Source: Streptomyces sp. NBC_01381
GTDB lineage: Bacteria > Actinomycetota > Actinomycetes > Streptomycetales > Streptomycetaceae
Assembly: GCF_026340305.1 (NCBI RefSeq)
Contig: NZ_JAPEPI010000003.1
Coordinates: 434,001 to 498,000, forward strand
Direction of reading: 5' to 3'
DNA length: 64,000 nt
Position 1 is the first letter of the stretch, and each line of letters starts with the position of its first letter. A program made the position numbers and the translations under genes. The notes beneath the pieces were generated by a model. It searched no databases and had not been told where the DNA came from. It saw nothing but the letters and a program-made list of their open reading frames with translations. Of the stretch, positions 26,526 to 35,122 are shown in pieces.

Positions 26526-27551
26526 ATGCGCATTGGTGTCCTGACCTCCGGCGGCGACTGCCCCGGCCTGAACGCCGTCATCCGTTCGGTCGTGCACCGC
26601 GCCGTCGTGGACCACGGCGACGAGGTCATCGGCTTCCACGACGGCTGGAAGGGTCTGCTGGAGTGCGACTACCGCAAGCTCGACCTTGACGCGGTCGGCG
26701 GCATCCTGGCCCGCGGCGGAACGATTCTCGGCTCGTCCCGCGTACAGCCCGCGCATCTGCGCGACGGCGTGGAGCGGGCCAAGGGCCACGTCCAGGACCT
26801 CGGCCTCGACGCGATCATCCCGATCGGCGGAGAGGGCACGCTCAAGGCGGCCCGTCTCCTGTCCGACGGCGGGCTCCCGATCGTCGGCGTGCCGAAGACG
26901 ATCGACAACGACATCGCCGTCACCGACGTCACCTTCGGCTTCGACACCGCCGTCGGTGTCGCCACCGAGGCGCTCGACCGGCTCAAGACGACCGCCGAGT
27001 CCCACCAGCGCGTCCTGATCGTCGAGGTCATGGGCCGGCACACCGGCTGGATCGCGCTGCACTCGGGCATGGCCGCCGGTGCGCACGCCATCGTCGTGCC
27101 GGAGCGCCCCTTCGACATCGAGGAGCTCACCGCGAAGGTCGGCGAGCGCTTCTCCGCGGGCAAGAAGTTCGCCATCGTCGTGGCCGCCGAGGGCGCCAAG
27201 CCGGCGCCCGGCTCCATGGAGTTCGACGAGGGCGTCAAGGACATGTACGGCCACGAGCGCTTCGCGGGCATCGCCACGCGGCTCTCCGGCGAGCTGGAGC
27301 AGCGCCTGGGCAAGGAGGCGCGTCCGGTGATCCTCGGGCACGTCCAGCGCGGCGGCACCCCCACCGCGTACGACCGGGTGCTCGCGACCCGCTTCGGCTG
27401 GCACGCCGTGGAGGCTGTGCACCGCGGCGAGTTCGGCAAGATGACGGCGCTGCGCGGCACGGACATCACGATGGTGCCGCTGGCCGAGGCGGTCGAGACG
27501 CTGAAGACGGTGCCGGACGAGCGGTACGCCGAGGCGGAGTGCGTGCTGTAA
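26526..27551 (+). CDS. pfkA: 6-phosphofructokinase
   Basis: 341 residues from the ATG at 26526. GVLTSGGDCPGLNAVIR is the nucleotide loop, IPIGGEGTLKAA carries the Gly that favours ATP over pyrophosphate, and PKTIDNDIAVTDVTFGFDTA with EVMGRHTGWIAL are the substrate loops. Streptomyces has up to three such enzymes; this one has the usual length. It commits fructose 6-phosphate to glycolysis. It stands alone. Confidence 0.94.
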   Translation: MRIGVLTSGGDCPGLNAVIRSVVHRAVVDHGDEVIGFHDGWKGLLECDYRKLDLDAVGGILARGGTILGSSRVQPAHLRDGVERAKGHVQDLGLDAIIPIGGEGTLKAARLLSDGGLPIVGVPKTIDNDIAVTDVTFGFDTAVGVATEALDRLKTTAESHQRVLIVEVMGRHTGWIALHSGMAAGAHAIVVPERPFDIEELTAKVGERFSAGKKFAIVVAAEGAKPAPGSMEFDEGVKDMYGHERFAGIATRLSGELEQRLGKEARPVILGHVQRGGTPTAYDRVLATRFGWHAVEAVHRGEFGKMTALRGTDITMVPLAEAVETLKTVPDERYAEAECVL

Positions 27552-27601
27552 CGCTCCGCTGGATGTGCCGCACCCGGCCGTCACGCACCTGCAGGTGCCT
27601 C

Positions 27602-27665
27602 GTGGCTGGTCGCGCCCACGCGGCGGAGCCGCATATGTCACAGCCCCGCGCCCCTTCGGGGCGCG
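27602..27665. repeat. Streptomyces-type extragenic palindromic repeat
   Basis: The stretch beginning GTGGCTGGTCGCGCCCACGC and ending in the hairpin CGCGCCCC-TTC-GGGGCGCG (27647-27665) has the sequence style of a short interspersed palindromic element that recurs between genes in many Streptomyces genomes (recalled, not searched). It follows pfkA by about 50 bases. Confidence 0.5.
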
Positions 27666-27682
27666 AACCCATGCCCTTCTTG

Positions 27683-27718
27683 AACGGCCCCCGGACGCAA
27701 CGGCGTCCGGGGGCCGTT
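27683..27718. terminator. Strong hairpin terminator after pfkA
   Basis: A perfect 16-base stem (27683-27698 with 27703-27718) encloses the loop AACG. No long T run follows. It separates pfkA from the CtaG-like gene, and with the palindromic repeat just upstream makes a double hairpin. Confidence 0.8.
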
Positions 27719-27770
27719 CTAGTCTGGTGCGGACACACAGCGCACAACCGCACGAAACAGGAGCCATTGG

Positions 27771-28721
27771 ATGGATCACAGCGGGCACGGCATGGACATG
27801 GACCTGCCGCCGTTCACGCTGGGGCGGGGTCTTGAACTCTCGGCCGACCCCTTTTTCCTCATCGGCAGCCTGGTGGCCCTGGCCCTCTACGGCTGGGGCG
27901 TGGCACGGCTCGTGCGGCGCGGCGACAAGTGGCCGGTGGGCCGCACGGTGTCCTTCGTGGCGGGCGTGCTGACCATCCTGCTCGTGATGTGCACCAAGCT
28001 CAACGACTACGGCATGGTCATGTTCAGCGTGCACATGGTGCAGCACATGGTCATCAGCATGCTCTCGCCGATCCTGATCCTGATGGGCGCCCCGATCACC
28101 CTCGCCCTCCGCGCCCTTCCGGTCGCGGGCAAGGGCCGCAAGGGCCCGCGCGAGTGGCTCCTTTGGGTGCTGCACAGCCGGTACATGCGGATCATCACGC
28201 ACCCCGCTTTCACCATCCCGCTGTTCATCGCGAGCCTGTACGCCCTGTACTTCACGCCGATCTTCGACACACTGATGGGCTCCAAGGCGGGCCACATCGG
28301 GATGATGGTGCACTTCCTCGCGGTCGGCCTGGTCTTCTTCTGGCCGATCATGGGCGTGGACCCGGGGCCGCACCGGCCCGGCTACATCATGCGGATGCTG
28401 GAGCTCTTCGCGGGCATGCCCTTCCACGCGTTCTTCGGCATCGCGCTGATGATGGCGTCCGAGCCGATGATCGGCACCTACAAGAACCCGCCCGCCTCCC
28501 TCGGCATCGACGCGCTGTCCGATCAGAGCGCCGCGGGCGGCATCGCCTGGGCGTTCAGCGAGGTGCCTTCGGTGCTTGTGCTGCTCGCGCTGCTCTTCCA
28601 GTGGTACCGCTCCGAACAGCGCCAGGCACGGCGTACGGACCGGGCCGCGGACCGTGACGGTGACAAGGAGCTGGAGGCGTACAACGCCTATCTGGCATCA
28701 CTGGCCGCGCGCGGGCGCTAG
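27771..28721 (+). CDS. CtaG/caa3-type cytochrome c oxidase assembly membrane protein
   Basis: 316 residues. The N terminus is His/Met rich (MDHSGHGMDMDLPPF), a likely copper-binding lead. About seven membrane helices follow. VHMVQHMVISMLSPILILMG contains conserved histidines of the CtaG family; HFLAVGLVFFWPIMGVDPGP and ELFAGMPFHAFFGIALM are further family motifs. Such proteins help deliver copper to heme-copper oxidases or otherwise aid their assembly. Oxidase genes are not in this window. Confidence 0.88.
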   Translation: MDHSGHGMDMDLPPFTLGRGLELSADPFFLIGSLVALALYGWGVARLVRRGDKWPVGRTVSFVAGVLTILLVMCTKLNDYGMVMFSVHMVQHMVISMLSPILILMGAPITLALRALPVAGKGRKGPREWLLWVLHSRYMRIITHPAFTIPLFIASLYALYFTPIFDTLMGSKAGHIGMMVHFLAVGLVFFWPIMGVDPGPHRPGYIMRMLELFAGMPFHAFFGIALMMASEPMIGTYKNPPASLGIDALSDQSAAGGIAWAFSEVPSVLVLLALLFQWYRSEQRQARRTDRAADRDGDKELEAYNAYLASLAARGR

Positions 28722-28806
28722 CGGCGAAGGGTCTTCGCGGGTCAGGATGGTCTCAGGCCGCGGTCTTGGCGTCGAGGCGCCGGGGCTGCCGGGAGGAGGC
28801 AGGGCT

Positions 28807-28968
28807 ATGCCTGGTTCGACGAAGACGATGGGTGTATTCACCATCGGTGGTCTGGTCGCGGTGACGGCCTACAGCGTGGCGCTCGGGAGCAACGGCTGGC
28901 TGTGGTTCGGCTGGGTCGTGATCGGGATGCTCACCTTGGCGATGGTGCTGTCGCGCAGCACCCCCTGA
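28807..28968 (+). CDS. Small two-helix membrane protein
   Basis: 53 residues from the ATG at 28807, which follows GGGAGGAGG. Two hydrophobic stretches are visible: TMGVFTIGGLVAVTAYSVAL and GWLWFGWVVIGMLTLAMVL. It follows the CtaG-like gene by 85 bases in the same direction. No family recognised; function unknown. Confidence 0.6.
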   Translation: MPGSTKTMGVFTIGGLVAVTAYSVALGSNGWLWFGWVVIGMLTLAMVLSRSTP

Positions 28969-29010
28969 GGGGCGCCGCGCGACGGCGGCAGGAGGACGTG
29001 CGGGGCGGCG

Positions 29011-29424
29011 TCAGAAGCGGAAGACGTCGCCCGTCGAGTACGTCATCGTGCAGGCGTTGTCGTACGTCTTGTGCCAGCCGACCGGGCGCCCCCGATACGT
29101 GCCGCTCGCGCTGACGGTGACCGGTGCGTACTGCTTGGTGCAGATCCCCGACTCCGCCGGCAGCGCGTCGAGGTCGCCGCCCGCCCTCTCGATCGCCGCG
29201 CAGGCCTTCGCCGCGTGCGGATGACGGCCCGACGGCTCGGGCTCGCAGGTCAGCAGCACGCCGCGGATCCAGGTGTTCTCGGCCCCTGAGACGGTCAGGA
29301 AGAGGTCTCCTCGGTCTTGAGGGGGCAGCTCGACGGCGTACGCGGGGGCCGCCGCGGAGAGCGCGATCAGAGCGGCGGCGGTCGTGGCGAGGGGGCGCAG
29401 GCGGGACGTGGGGCGGGACCTCAT
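29011..29424 (-). CDS. SSI-type secreted serine protease inhibitor
   Basis: 137 residues: a signal peptide of about 30 residues (ATTAAALIALSAAAPAYA) and a mature domain with the four SSI cysteines (LLTCEPEPSGRHPH, KACAAI, GICTKQYAPVTV, DNACTM). The segment AGGDLDALPAESGICTKQYA aligns with the reactive loop of Streptomyces subtilisin inhibitor, placing Lys at P1 (CTK|QY) where SSI itself has Met. A P1 Lys predicts better inhibition of trypsin-like enzymes. The end MTYSTGDVFRF matches the family's C terminus. Confidence 0.9.
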   Translation of the reverse strand: MRSRPTSRLRPLATTAAALIALSAAAPAYAVELPPQDRGDLFLTVSGAENTWIRGVLLTCEPEPSGRHPHAAKACAAIERAGGDLDALPAESGICTKQYAPVTVSASGTYRGRPVGWHKTYDNACTMTYSTGDVFRF

Positions 29425-29705
29425 GGGACCTCCTGGGACGGTGGCGCGCTGCGGCGCCGGAGAGAGGCCAGGGCACCTCCGTCACCGGCGCTCACCAAGG
29501 GGACGCGCCGGGCGGTCACCCGTACGGGTGCGGTGCGTGGCCCGGATGGGCCGCCGGTCAGTCGCTCGGCCGGCCGCGCAGCAGCGGATCCCAGGTCGCC
29601 GCCCAAGCCGCGGCGCCGCGAGGTCTCCTCGCGGCCCTCTTCCGCGGCGTCACCGTCGCCGCCCGGCCGAACGCCACGGTGACGGCGGCCTGGCAGGCTG
29701 TGCAC

Positions 29706-29909
29706 ATGCTTCCCGAGCAGCCCAGGGCCGGCGTCTGTCTGGTCCGGGTGGAGGTGCAGAGCCGTGGCGTGCTGATCACGGTGCGGATGTACGCGGACGT
29801 CGAGCGCGACACGGCGGCCGTGCGGACCTCTACGACAGATGCCGAGACCGCCGTACAGACCGTGCGGGAGTTCTTGCTCGCCTTTCTCGCCGGGGAGCCG
29901 GAGTCCTGA
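29706..29909 (+). CDS. Small conserved-looking protein of unknown function
   Basis: 67 residues from ATG 29706 (GTG at 29700 also possible). It reads as strand-strand-helix: VCLVRVEVQSRGVLITVRMY then AETAVQTVREFLLAFLAGEP. Third-position GC bias supports coding. It ends 91 bases before the regulator that opens the injection-system operon, in the same direction. No family recognised. Confidence 0.55.
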   Translation: MLPEQPRAGVCLVRVEVQSRGVLITVRMYADVERDTAAVRTSTTDAETAVQTVREFLLAFLAGEPES

Positions 29910-29940
29910 GACACCCTGATACACCGGCACTCAGCGCCCG

Positions 29941-29956
29941 GTCACCGATCGGTGAC
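29941..29956. promoter_or_regulatory. Perfect 16-base palindrome before the SARP-like gene
   Basis: GTCACCGATCGGTGAC lies 44 bases upstream of the GTG start of the regulator that opens the eCIS operon. A perfect palindrome at this place is a good candidate operator for autoregulation or for another repressor. Confidence 0.5.
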
Positions 29957-30000
29957 GAATCCGTCCCCTGTCACGCCGCGGCCGGCCGTTCAGGGGGTGC

Positions 30001-30756
30001 GTGACCGTGCCCGACTTCCCGCAGGCAGTCATCGCGGAGGACCCTCTCGACCCGCTCCCTGTCCTGCACCTTCTCGGGGAACCCTTCGTCAGCGTCGGCG
30101 CACGCCGCATGGAGGTGCCTCGGAGCGGCAAACGCCTGCTCGTCTTCGTCGCGCTGCGCCACGGCCGCGTGGAACGGATGTCCGCCGCCGGATCGCTGTG
30201 GCCGGTCAACGACGAGGCACGGGCGGGCGGCAATCTGCGCTCCGCGCTGTGGCGGCTGCGGCAGATGGGCGTGCCGCTGCTCGACACCGACAAGTACGGC
30301 CTCTGTCTGCGGGCCGATGTGGTGCTCGACGTCGATGCGATCAGCCGGTGGGCGACCCGGGTCATCGAGGGGACCGCGTCCAGCGCCGAGCTGCGGATGG
30401 TGCCGCGCGACATGGAGGCGCTCGACCTGCTGCCGGGCTGGTACGAGGACTGGGCGCTGATCGAGCGCGAGCGCGTCCGGCAGCGGCTGCTGCACGCCCT
30501 GGAGGCACAGAGCAGGCAGCTGGCCCGCCGGGGGCTGCACGCGGAATCCGTGGAGGCCGCGATGGCGGCGGTCTGCGCCGAGCCGCTGCGGGAGAGCGCA
30601 CAGCGCGTACTGATCGAGGCGCATCTCGCCGAGGGCAACTGGATCGAGGGGCGGCGCAGCCTGGACGCATACGCGCGGCTCCTGGACCGGGATCTCGGCG
30701 TGCGGCCCGCGCCGGGCCTGGTCGCCCTGCTGTACCACGACGTGACGCAGTGGTGA
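30001..30756 (+). CDS. SARP/AfsR-like regulator (winged helix plus BTAD)
   Basis: 251 residues from GTG. The N-terminal part, LPVLHLLGEPFVSVGARRME, RSGKRLLVFVALRHGRVERM and AGGNLRSALWRLRQMG, follows the OmpR-like winged helix of SARP proteins. From about residue 110 the BTAD domain is helical (LPGWYEDWALIERERVRQRL; LEAQSRQLARRGLHAESVEA). It ends 23 bases before the DUF4157 gene and is the first gene of the contractile injection operon, so it is probably its activator. The wing residues are not exactly canonical, so DNA binding is inferred. Confidence 0.8.
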   Translation: MTVPDFPQAVIAEDPLDPLPVLHLLGEPFVSVGARRMEVPRSGKRLLVFVALRHGRVERMSAAGSLWPVNDEARAGGNLRSALWRLRQMGVPLLDTDKYGLCLRADVVLDVDAISRWATRVIEGTASSAELRMVPRDMEALDLLPGWYEDWALIERERVRQRLLHALEAQSRQLARRGLHAESVEAAMAAVCAEPLRESAQRVLIEAHLAEGNWIEGRRSLDAYARLLDRDLGVRPAPGLVALLYHDVTQW

Positions 30757-30779
30757 CGCGCCCCTGCTGGTCTGGAGCG

Positions 30780-32294
30780 ATGAATACGTACGCGCCCTCT
30801 GTAGTGCGGCGCTGCGGTGGTCACACCTGCCCGCCGCAGGGCTGCGATCGCGACAAGGTGCGGCGCAGCGGCGGGGCCGGCGCCGCGCCCCCGGTGCCCG
30901 CCGGGGTGCATCAGGTGCTCGCGCAGCCGGGCACGCCACTGGGGCCGGGGGTCCGCCGGACGATGGAGCGGGGCTTCGGCGCGGGGTTCGGCTCGGTGCG
31001 GGTGCACACGGGTCCGCTCGCCGCCGCCACGGCGAGCGAACTCGATGCCACGGCGTACACGGTGGGCGAGCACGTCGTGTTCGGCGCGGGCGGCTACCGG
31101 CCCGAGGAGCCCGCGGGCGCGCGCGTGCTGGCCCATGAGCTGACGCATGTACTGCAGCAGCGGGGCTCCGGCGGGGGCGCGGGCCCGGTGCGGCCGATGC
31201 GGGTCGGCGATCCCGCCGACCCCGAGGAACGCGCGGCCGACACGGGCGCCGAGCGGGTGCTGCGCCGCGTGTCGGACGGGATGTCCGGGCGCAGTCTCGG
31301 CGGAGGCGACAAGTCCACTGAGGCGAGGGCGAGTTGGGGAGAGGCACCGCCGACAAGTACGGAGAGTCCGGCGGCCGAGCACTCCTCCCAGCAGATGCTG
31401 CGCCGCCTACCCGACGGGATACCCGAGGCCGACATCGGCGGAGGCGACAAGTCCGGTGGCCCGAGGGCGAGTTGGGACGACGTACCGTCGGCGAGCGCGG
31501 AGAGCCCGACGGCCGAGCACTCCGCCGAGCAGATGCTGCGCCGCCGGACGCACGGGATGTCCGAGCCCGGCGTCGGCGGGGGCGACAAGTCCGGTGGAGC
31601 GTGGGCGAATTGGGATGACACACCGTCGGCGAGCGCGGAGAGCCCAACGGCCGAGCGCTCCTCCCAGCAAATGCTGCGCCGCCTCTCGGACGGGACGTCC
31701 GAGCCCGGCATCGGCGGAGGCGGGGAGTCCGGTGGGGGTGGGGCCAGTGGTGGTTGGGAGGAGGTGACGGCGGCGGGCGCGGGGAGTGAGGCGGCTCCGC
31801 TGGTCGCGCCGCGGCCGCCGACGATCGGGCCCGTCACGGGCAGTGGCGGGGTGCGGGTGTGTGCGCGGCCCTTGCAGATCGGCCCCTTCGGCAACCACGC
31901 CTACATCGACGCGCCGCCGTTCAACTACGCGATCATCAGCCCGATGTGCCCGCAGGGCACCCTGGACAACCCGCTCACCGGCACCTCGGGCCAGAAGTGG
32001 GACAACTCCCCCGATCCCTGCGGTAAGACGCCCACCTGTCTGGCCTGTGAGCCGAAGGCCGGCGTCACCTCCGTCCCCGAGTGCATGGCCGCCACGTTCC
32101 GCGCGTACAACAACCCCAGCCTCTACAAGCTCACGGGCCCCAACAGCAATACGTTCGCCGGGACGCTGGCCCGTGCCTGCTGTGCCGGAATGGATCCCAA
32201 GCCGAAGGCGCTCGGCACCTGCGTCGGCTGGGACGATGCCCCCGCGCCCTACCGTGGCGGCAAGAAGGACTGCCCGCCGGGACCCACGTGCTGA
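30780..32294 (+). CDS. DUF4157 (eCIS core) protein with internal repeats, putative effector
   Basis: 504 residues from the ATG at 30780 (CTGGAG site). Residues about 48-130 form the DUF4157 domain: GTPLGPGVRRTMERGFGAGF, then SVRVHTGPLAAATASELDAT, and the zinc protease-like HELTHVLQQ (His119, Glu120, His123). Residues 160-343 are four 46-residue repeats. The C-terminal 150 residues are Cys-rich (about ten Cys) and contain GPFGNHAYIDAPPF and LYKLTGPNSNTFAGTLARAC, the latter reminiscent of permuted papain-like (NlpC/P60-related) amidases. DUF4157 is the best marker of eCIS cargo. Here a protease-like or targeting module joins a possible hydrolase; toxicity is inference. Confidence 0.85.
   Translation: MNTYAPSVVRRCGGHTCPPQGCDRDKVRRSGGAGAAPPVPAGVHQVLAQPGTPLGPGVRRTMERGFGAGFGSVRVHTGPLAAATASELDATAYTVGEHVVFGAGGYRPEEPAGARVLAHELTHVLQQRGSGGGAGPVRPMRVGDPADPEERAADTGAERVLRRVSDGMSGRSLGGGDKSTEARASWGEAPPTSTESPAAEHSSQQMLRRLPDGIPEADIGGGDKSGGPRASWDDVPSASAESPTAEHSAEQMLRRRTHGMSEPGVGGGDKSGGAWANWDDTPSASAESPTAERSSQQMLRRLSDGTSEPGIGGGGESGGGGASGGWEEVTAAGAGSEAAPLVAPRPPTIGPVTGSGGVRVCARPLQIGPFGNHAYIDAPPFNYAIISPMCPQGTLDNPLTGTSGQKWDNSPDPCGKTPTCLACEPKAGVTSVPECMAATFRAYNNPSLYKLTGPNSNTFAGTLARACCAGMDPKPKALGTCVGWDDAPAPYRGGKKDCPPGPTC
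31257..31808 (+). repeat. Four 138-base in-frame tandem repeats in the DUF4157 gene
   Basis: Units begin at 31257, 31395, 31533 and 31671 (period 138 bases, 46 residues). Each starts V/MLRR and contains GGG(D/E)(K/S)S and the SAESPTAE-type segment; copies 2 and 3 are closest, copy 4 the most diverged. The exact multiple of three keeps the frame. The tract links the DUF4157 head to the Cys-rich tail and is likely a flexible spacer that varies in copy number among strains. Confidence 0.9.
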
Positions 32295-33049
32295 GCTTCT
32301 TCAGTACGGCGGCGGGCTGGCAGCTTTACGCGGGCGTCGGAGACCGGGGGCGTCCGCTCGCCGTGCGCGCCGGCGCACCGGCGGCGGTGCATCTCGCCCA
32401 GGACGTGTCGGGAAGGCTGTGGGCGGCGGCCGGGCCCGGCGCCGCGCACCTCGTCCGCATCTCCCTGCCGGGGCTGGCCCCCGAGCCCGTGCCGCGCCCC
32501 GGAGGGCGGATCGGCGCGCTCGCCGCGGCGCCGGAGGACGGCCGGCTTCTGGTGACCGTCCTGCCGCAGAGCACCCGCGATGTCGTCGAGCTGCGGCTGT
32601 GGGAGGGGGCGGGCTGGCGGACCATGGGAGTCGATCCGCCGCCGCACATCTCCACATCGCTGGCCTGGCTGAGCGGGGGTCTCGTCGTGTACGAGTCGGT
32701 GTACCGCCGCCTCGCGGTACTCGCCCTCGGCGGGGAGCGCGCCGCCGAGATCACGGAGGGACGGCTTCCCGCCGTCGCCGCGCTCCGCCCCGCCTGGTAC
32801 GCGGTGACGGGGCGTCGCGTGCTGGAGTTCGACGTCACCTTTCCCTACCGCCAGCACCCCGTGCGCGGGTTCCGCTTCGGTGCCGTGTCCGCGCTGTCGT
32901 TCTCGCCGGGCGGGGCGGCCTGCCTGTGGACGGAGTCCCGGTTCCCCTACCGGGTCAAGGGGTTCGGGCAGCGGCGCGGCAGCCGTCGCTTCCGGGTGCG
33001 CTCGCTCGACCGGGGGACCGGAATCGTGCTGTCCCGGGACCTGCGGTGA
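32288..33049 (+). CDS. Unknown eCIS-operon protein, possibly beta-propeller
   Basis: 253 residues from a GTG that overlaps the DUF4157 stop by 7 bases. It consists of short strand-turn units (WQLYAGVGDRGRPLAVRAG, HLAQDVSGRLWAAAGPGA, RIGALAAAPEDGRLLVTVLP, ALRPAWYAVTGRRVLEFDV), about six or seven in number, with WD40/YncE-like rhythm. No signal peptide or membrane segment. Tight coupling to the putative effector suggests a loading, immunity or accessory role; nothing in the sequence decides between these. Confidence 0.65.
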   Translation: MLSFFSTAAGWQLYAGVGDRGRPLAVRAGAPAAVHLAQDVSGRLWAAAGPGAAHLVRISLPGLAPEPVPRPGGRIGALAAAPEDGRLLVTVLPQSTRDVVELRLWEGAGWRTMGVDPPPHISTSLAWLSGGLVVYESVYRRLAVLALGGERAAEITEGRLPAVAALRPAWYAVTGRRVLEFDVTFPYRQHPVRGFRFGAVSALSFSPGGAACLWTESRFPYRVKGFGQRRGSRRFRVRSLDRGTGIVLSRDLR

Positions 33050-33123
33050 CGGGCGCGTGACGGGCGGCGGCAAAGCTGAGCGGTCCCGGTCGTGGAGTCG
33101 TGGAGTCGTGAAGGAGGCACGCG

Positions 33124-35121
33124 ATGCCTGTGCAGACTTCGTATCCAGGTGTCTATGTTCAGGAGGTCCCCTCCGGCGCACACTCGATCGCCGGTGTCGC
33201 CACATCGGTTGCGGCCTTCGTGGGGCAGGCCCGGCGGGGGCCGGTGAACGTGCCGGTGCCGGTCGGCTCGCTCGCGCAGTACGTACGGACCTTCGGGACG
33301 CCCTGGGACGAGGCGCGGCCCATGGGGCACGCGGTGCAGATGTTCTTCGCCAACGGCGGTTCGCAGGCCGTGGTGGTGCGGGTCGTCGGCACGGTCACCG
33401 TGGGCACCACGGTCAGCCCCGCGCCCGCCGCCTCCGTGACGCTGCTCGGCGGCACCGGCAGCCCGCCGCCCGCACGGATCGTGCTGACCGCGCGCGGAGC
33501 GGGGTCGTGGGCCAACAAGCTCGGCGGCACCGGCATGGAGGCGGTCGTCGCCTACGGCACGTCCGACAATCCGCAGGACCAGTTCGGGATCACCCTGCGG
33601 CTGCGGGGCCCCGACCCGCGTACCGGCGAATCGGCCGTGCTCGCCGAGGAGGCGTACACCGGGCTCTCGATGGCCACGGCCCATCCGCGCTTCGCACCAC
33701 GGGTGCTCGCCGACTCCGCGCTCGTCACGACCGCGCTCGCGTCCGGCGCGCAGACCACCACCGACCAGGCCGTGTCGCGCGGCATCGACATCGGTGCCTC
33801 GACGGTCAGGCTCGGGGCGGCCAACGCGACCCTGCGGGTCTCGGTCGACCACGGACCCGCGGTCGATCTGGTGCTGCCCTTCGCGGCGCCCGCCGACCGC
33901 ACCAAGACCGAGGTGCGCAACGCGATCGACGCCGCCGCCCAGGCCGCCGGCCTTCAGCTCACATCGAAGACGAACATCCCCGCGCCCGACACCCGGTTCG
34001 AGCTCACCACGACCGCCGCGGGAGGCGGGGCCGACCGCTGCGTCACCGTGCTGCCCGCGGCGCAGAACGACGCGTCGCAGACACTCGGCCTCGGCCGTGC
34101 CTGGGGCGGCATCGAGCTGTCCGGTGCGGCCGGCATCCGGCCCAACGAGACCACATCGGGGCCGATCGGATTCGCCGGCGGAGCGAACGGCGCATTCTCC
34201 GCCGACAGCGTCGTCCCGTCGTCCGGCGTCGGCGGCATCTACGCCTTCGGCACCCTCGAATTCCCCCGGTTCAACCTGCTCTGCCTGCCCGACCTGCCCG
34301 CCTCCGACCTGACGAAGCCCACGACGCTGGTGAACAACCAGAAGCTGACCGAGGCGATGGCGTACTGCACGCGCGAGCGGGCCTTCCTGATCGTCGACAC
34401 ACCCCGGGACTGGCCGGTGAGCCCGGCCCCCGGCCTCGGCGGACTGCCCGCGCTCGGTGAGCACGCGGCGCTCTACTATCCGCGCGTCACCATGATCGAC
34501 ACCGGGCCCGGTGGCCTCCCGGTGACGCTGAGCCTGCCGCCGTGCGGGGCGGTCGCCGGGGTGATGGCCCGCACGGATGCGGGACGCGGGGTGTGGAAGG
34601 CACCCGCCGGTCTCGCGGACGGGCCCCTCGCGGGCATCGCCGGGCTCGACGTGCCCACCGACGACGCGCTGTCCGGCGTACTGAACCCACGAGGCGTCAA
34701 TGTGCTGCGTACGTTCCCGGGGGCGGGGGCCGTGGTGTGGGGCGCGCGGACGCTCAAGGGGGCCGACACCCAGAGCTCGGACTTCAAGTACGTACCGGTG
34801 CGGCGGCTGACGGACTTCATCGCGGGATCGCTCTATCTGGGCACGCAGTTCGCGGTGTTCGAGCCCAACGACCCTGATCTGTGGACCCAGTTGAGGCTCG
34901 CGGTGACGTCCTTCCTGCGCACGCTCTTCGAGCAGGGGGCGTTCCAGCAGAGCACGAGCCGTGCCGAGGGCGACAGCTTCTTCGTGACCTGCGACGAGAC
35001 CGTCAATCCGCAGTCGGAGATCGATCTGGGCCGGGTCAATGTCGTCGTCGGGTTCGCACCGCTGAAGCCCGCAGAGTTCGTGATCGTGACGATCACTCAG
35101 ATCTCGCAACTGGAGGCATGA
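33124..35121 (+). CDS. Contractile sheath protein (phage tail sheath family)
   Basis: 665 residues, GGAGGCACGCG upstream. The N terminus SYPGVYVQEVPSGAHSIAGV and the following TSVAAFVGQARRGPVNVPV are hallmarks of tail sheath proteins. The C-terminal domain contains VWGARTL, DFKYVPVRRLTDFIAGSLYL, RLAVTSFLRTLFEQGAF and ends FVIVTITQISQLEA. The middle third (about 100-330) is an insertion typical of long eCIS sheaths. The polymer contracts to drive the tube. This corresponds to Afp2/Pvc2 in other systems. Confidence 0.95.
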   Translation: MPVQTSYPGVYVQEVPSGAHSIAGVATSVAAFVGQARRGPVNVPVPVGSLAQYVRTFGTPWDEARPMGHAVQMFFANGGSQAVVVRVVGTVTVGTTVSPAPAASVTLLGGTGSPPPARIVLTARGAGSWANKLGGTGMEAVVAYGTSDNPQDQFGITLRLRGPDPRTGESAVLAEEAYTGLSMATAHPRFAPRVLADSALVTTALASGAQTTTDQAVSRGIDIGASTVRLGAANATLRVSVDHGPAVDLVLPFAAPADRTKTEVRNAIDAAAQAAGLQLTSKTNIPAPDTRFELTTTAAGGGADRCVTVLPAAQNDASQTLGLGRAWGGIELSGAAGIRPNETTSGPIGFAGGANGAFSADSVVPSSGVGGIYAFGTLEFPRFNLLCLPDLPASDLTKPTTLVNNQKLTEAMAYCTRERAFLIVDTPRDWPVSPAPGLGGLPALGEHAALYYPRVTMIDTGPGGLPVTLSLPPCGAVAGVMARTDAGRGVWKAPAGLADGPLAGIAGLDVPTDDALSGVLNPRGVNVLRTFPGAGAVVWGARTLKGADTQSSDFKYVPVRRLTDFIAGSLYLGTQFAVFEPNDPDLWTQLRLAVTSFLRTLFEQGAFQQSTSRAEGDSFFVTCDETVNPQSEIDLGRVNVVVGFAPLKPAEFVIVTITQISQLEA

Positions 35122-35122
35122 C

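Noticed and set aside
31257..31808. Regular repeats that could be taken for a CRISPR array
   Set aside because: The unit is 138 bases, in frame, with no short conserved repeat and variable spacer pattern; it is a protein repeat.
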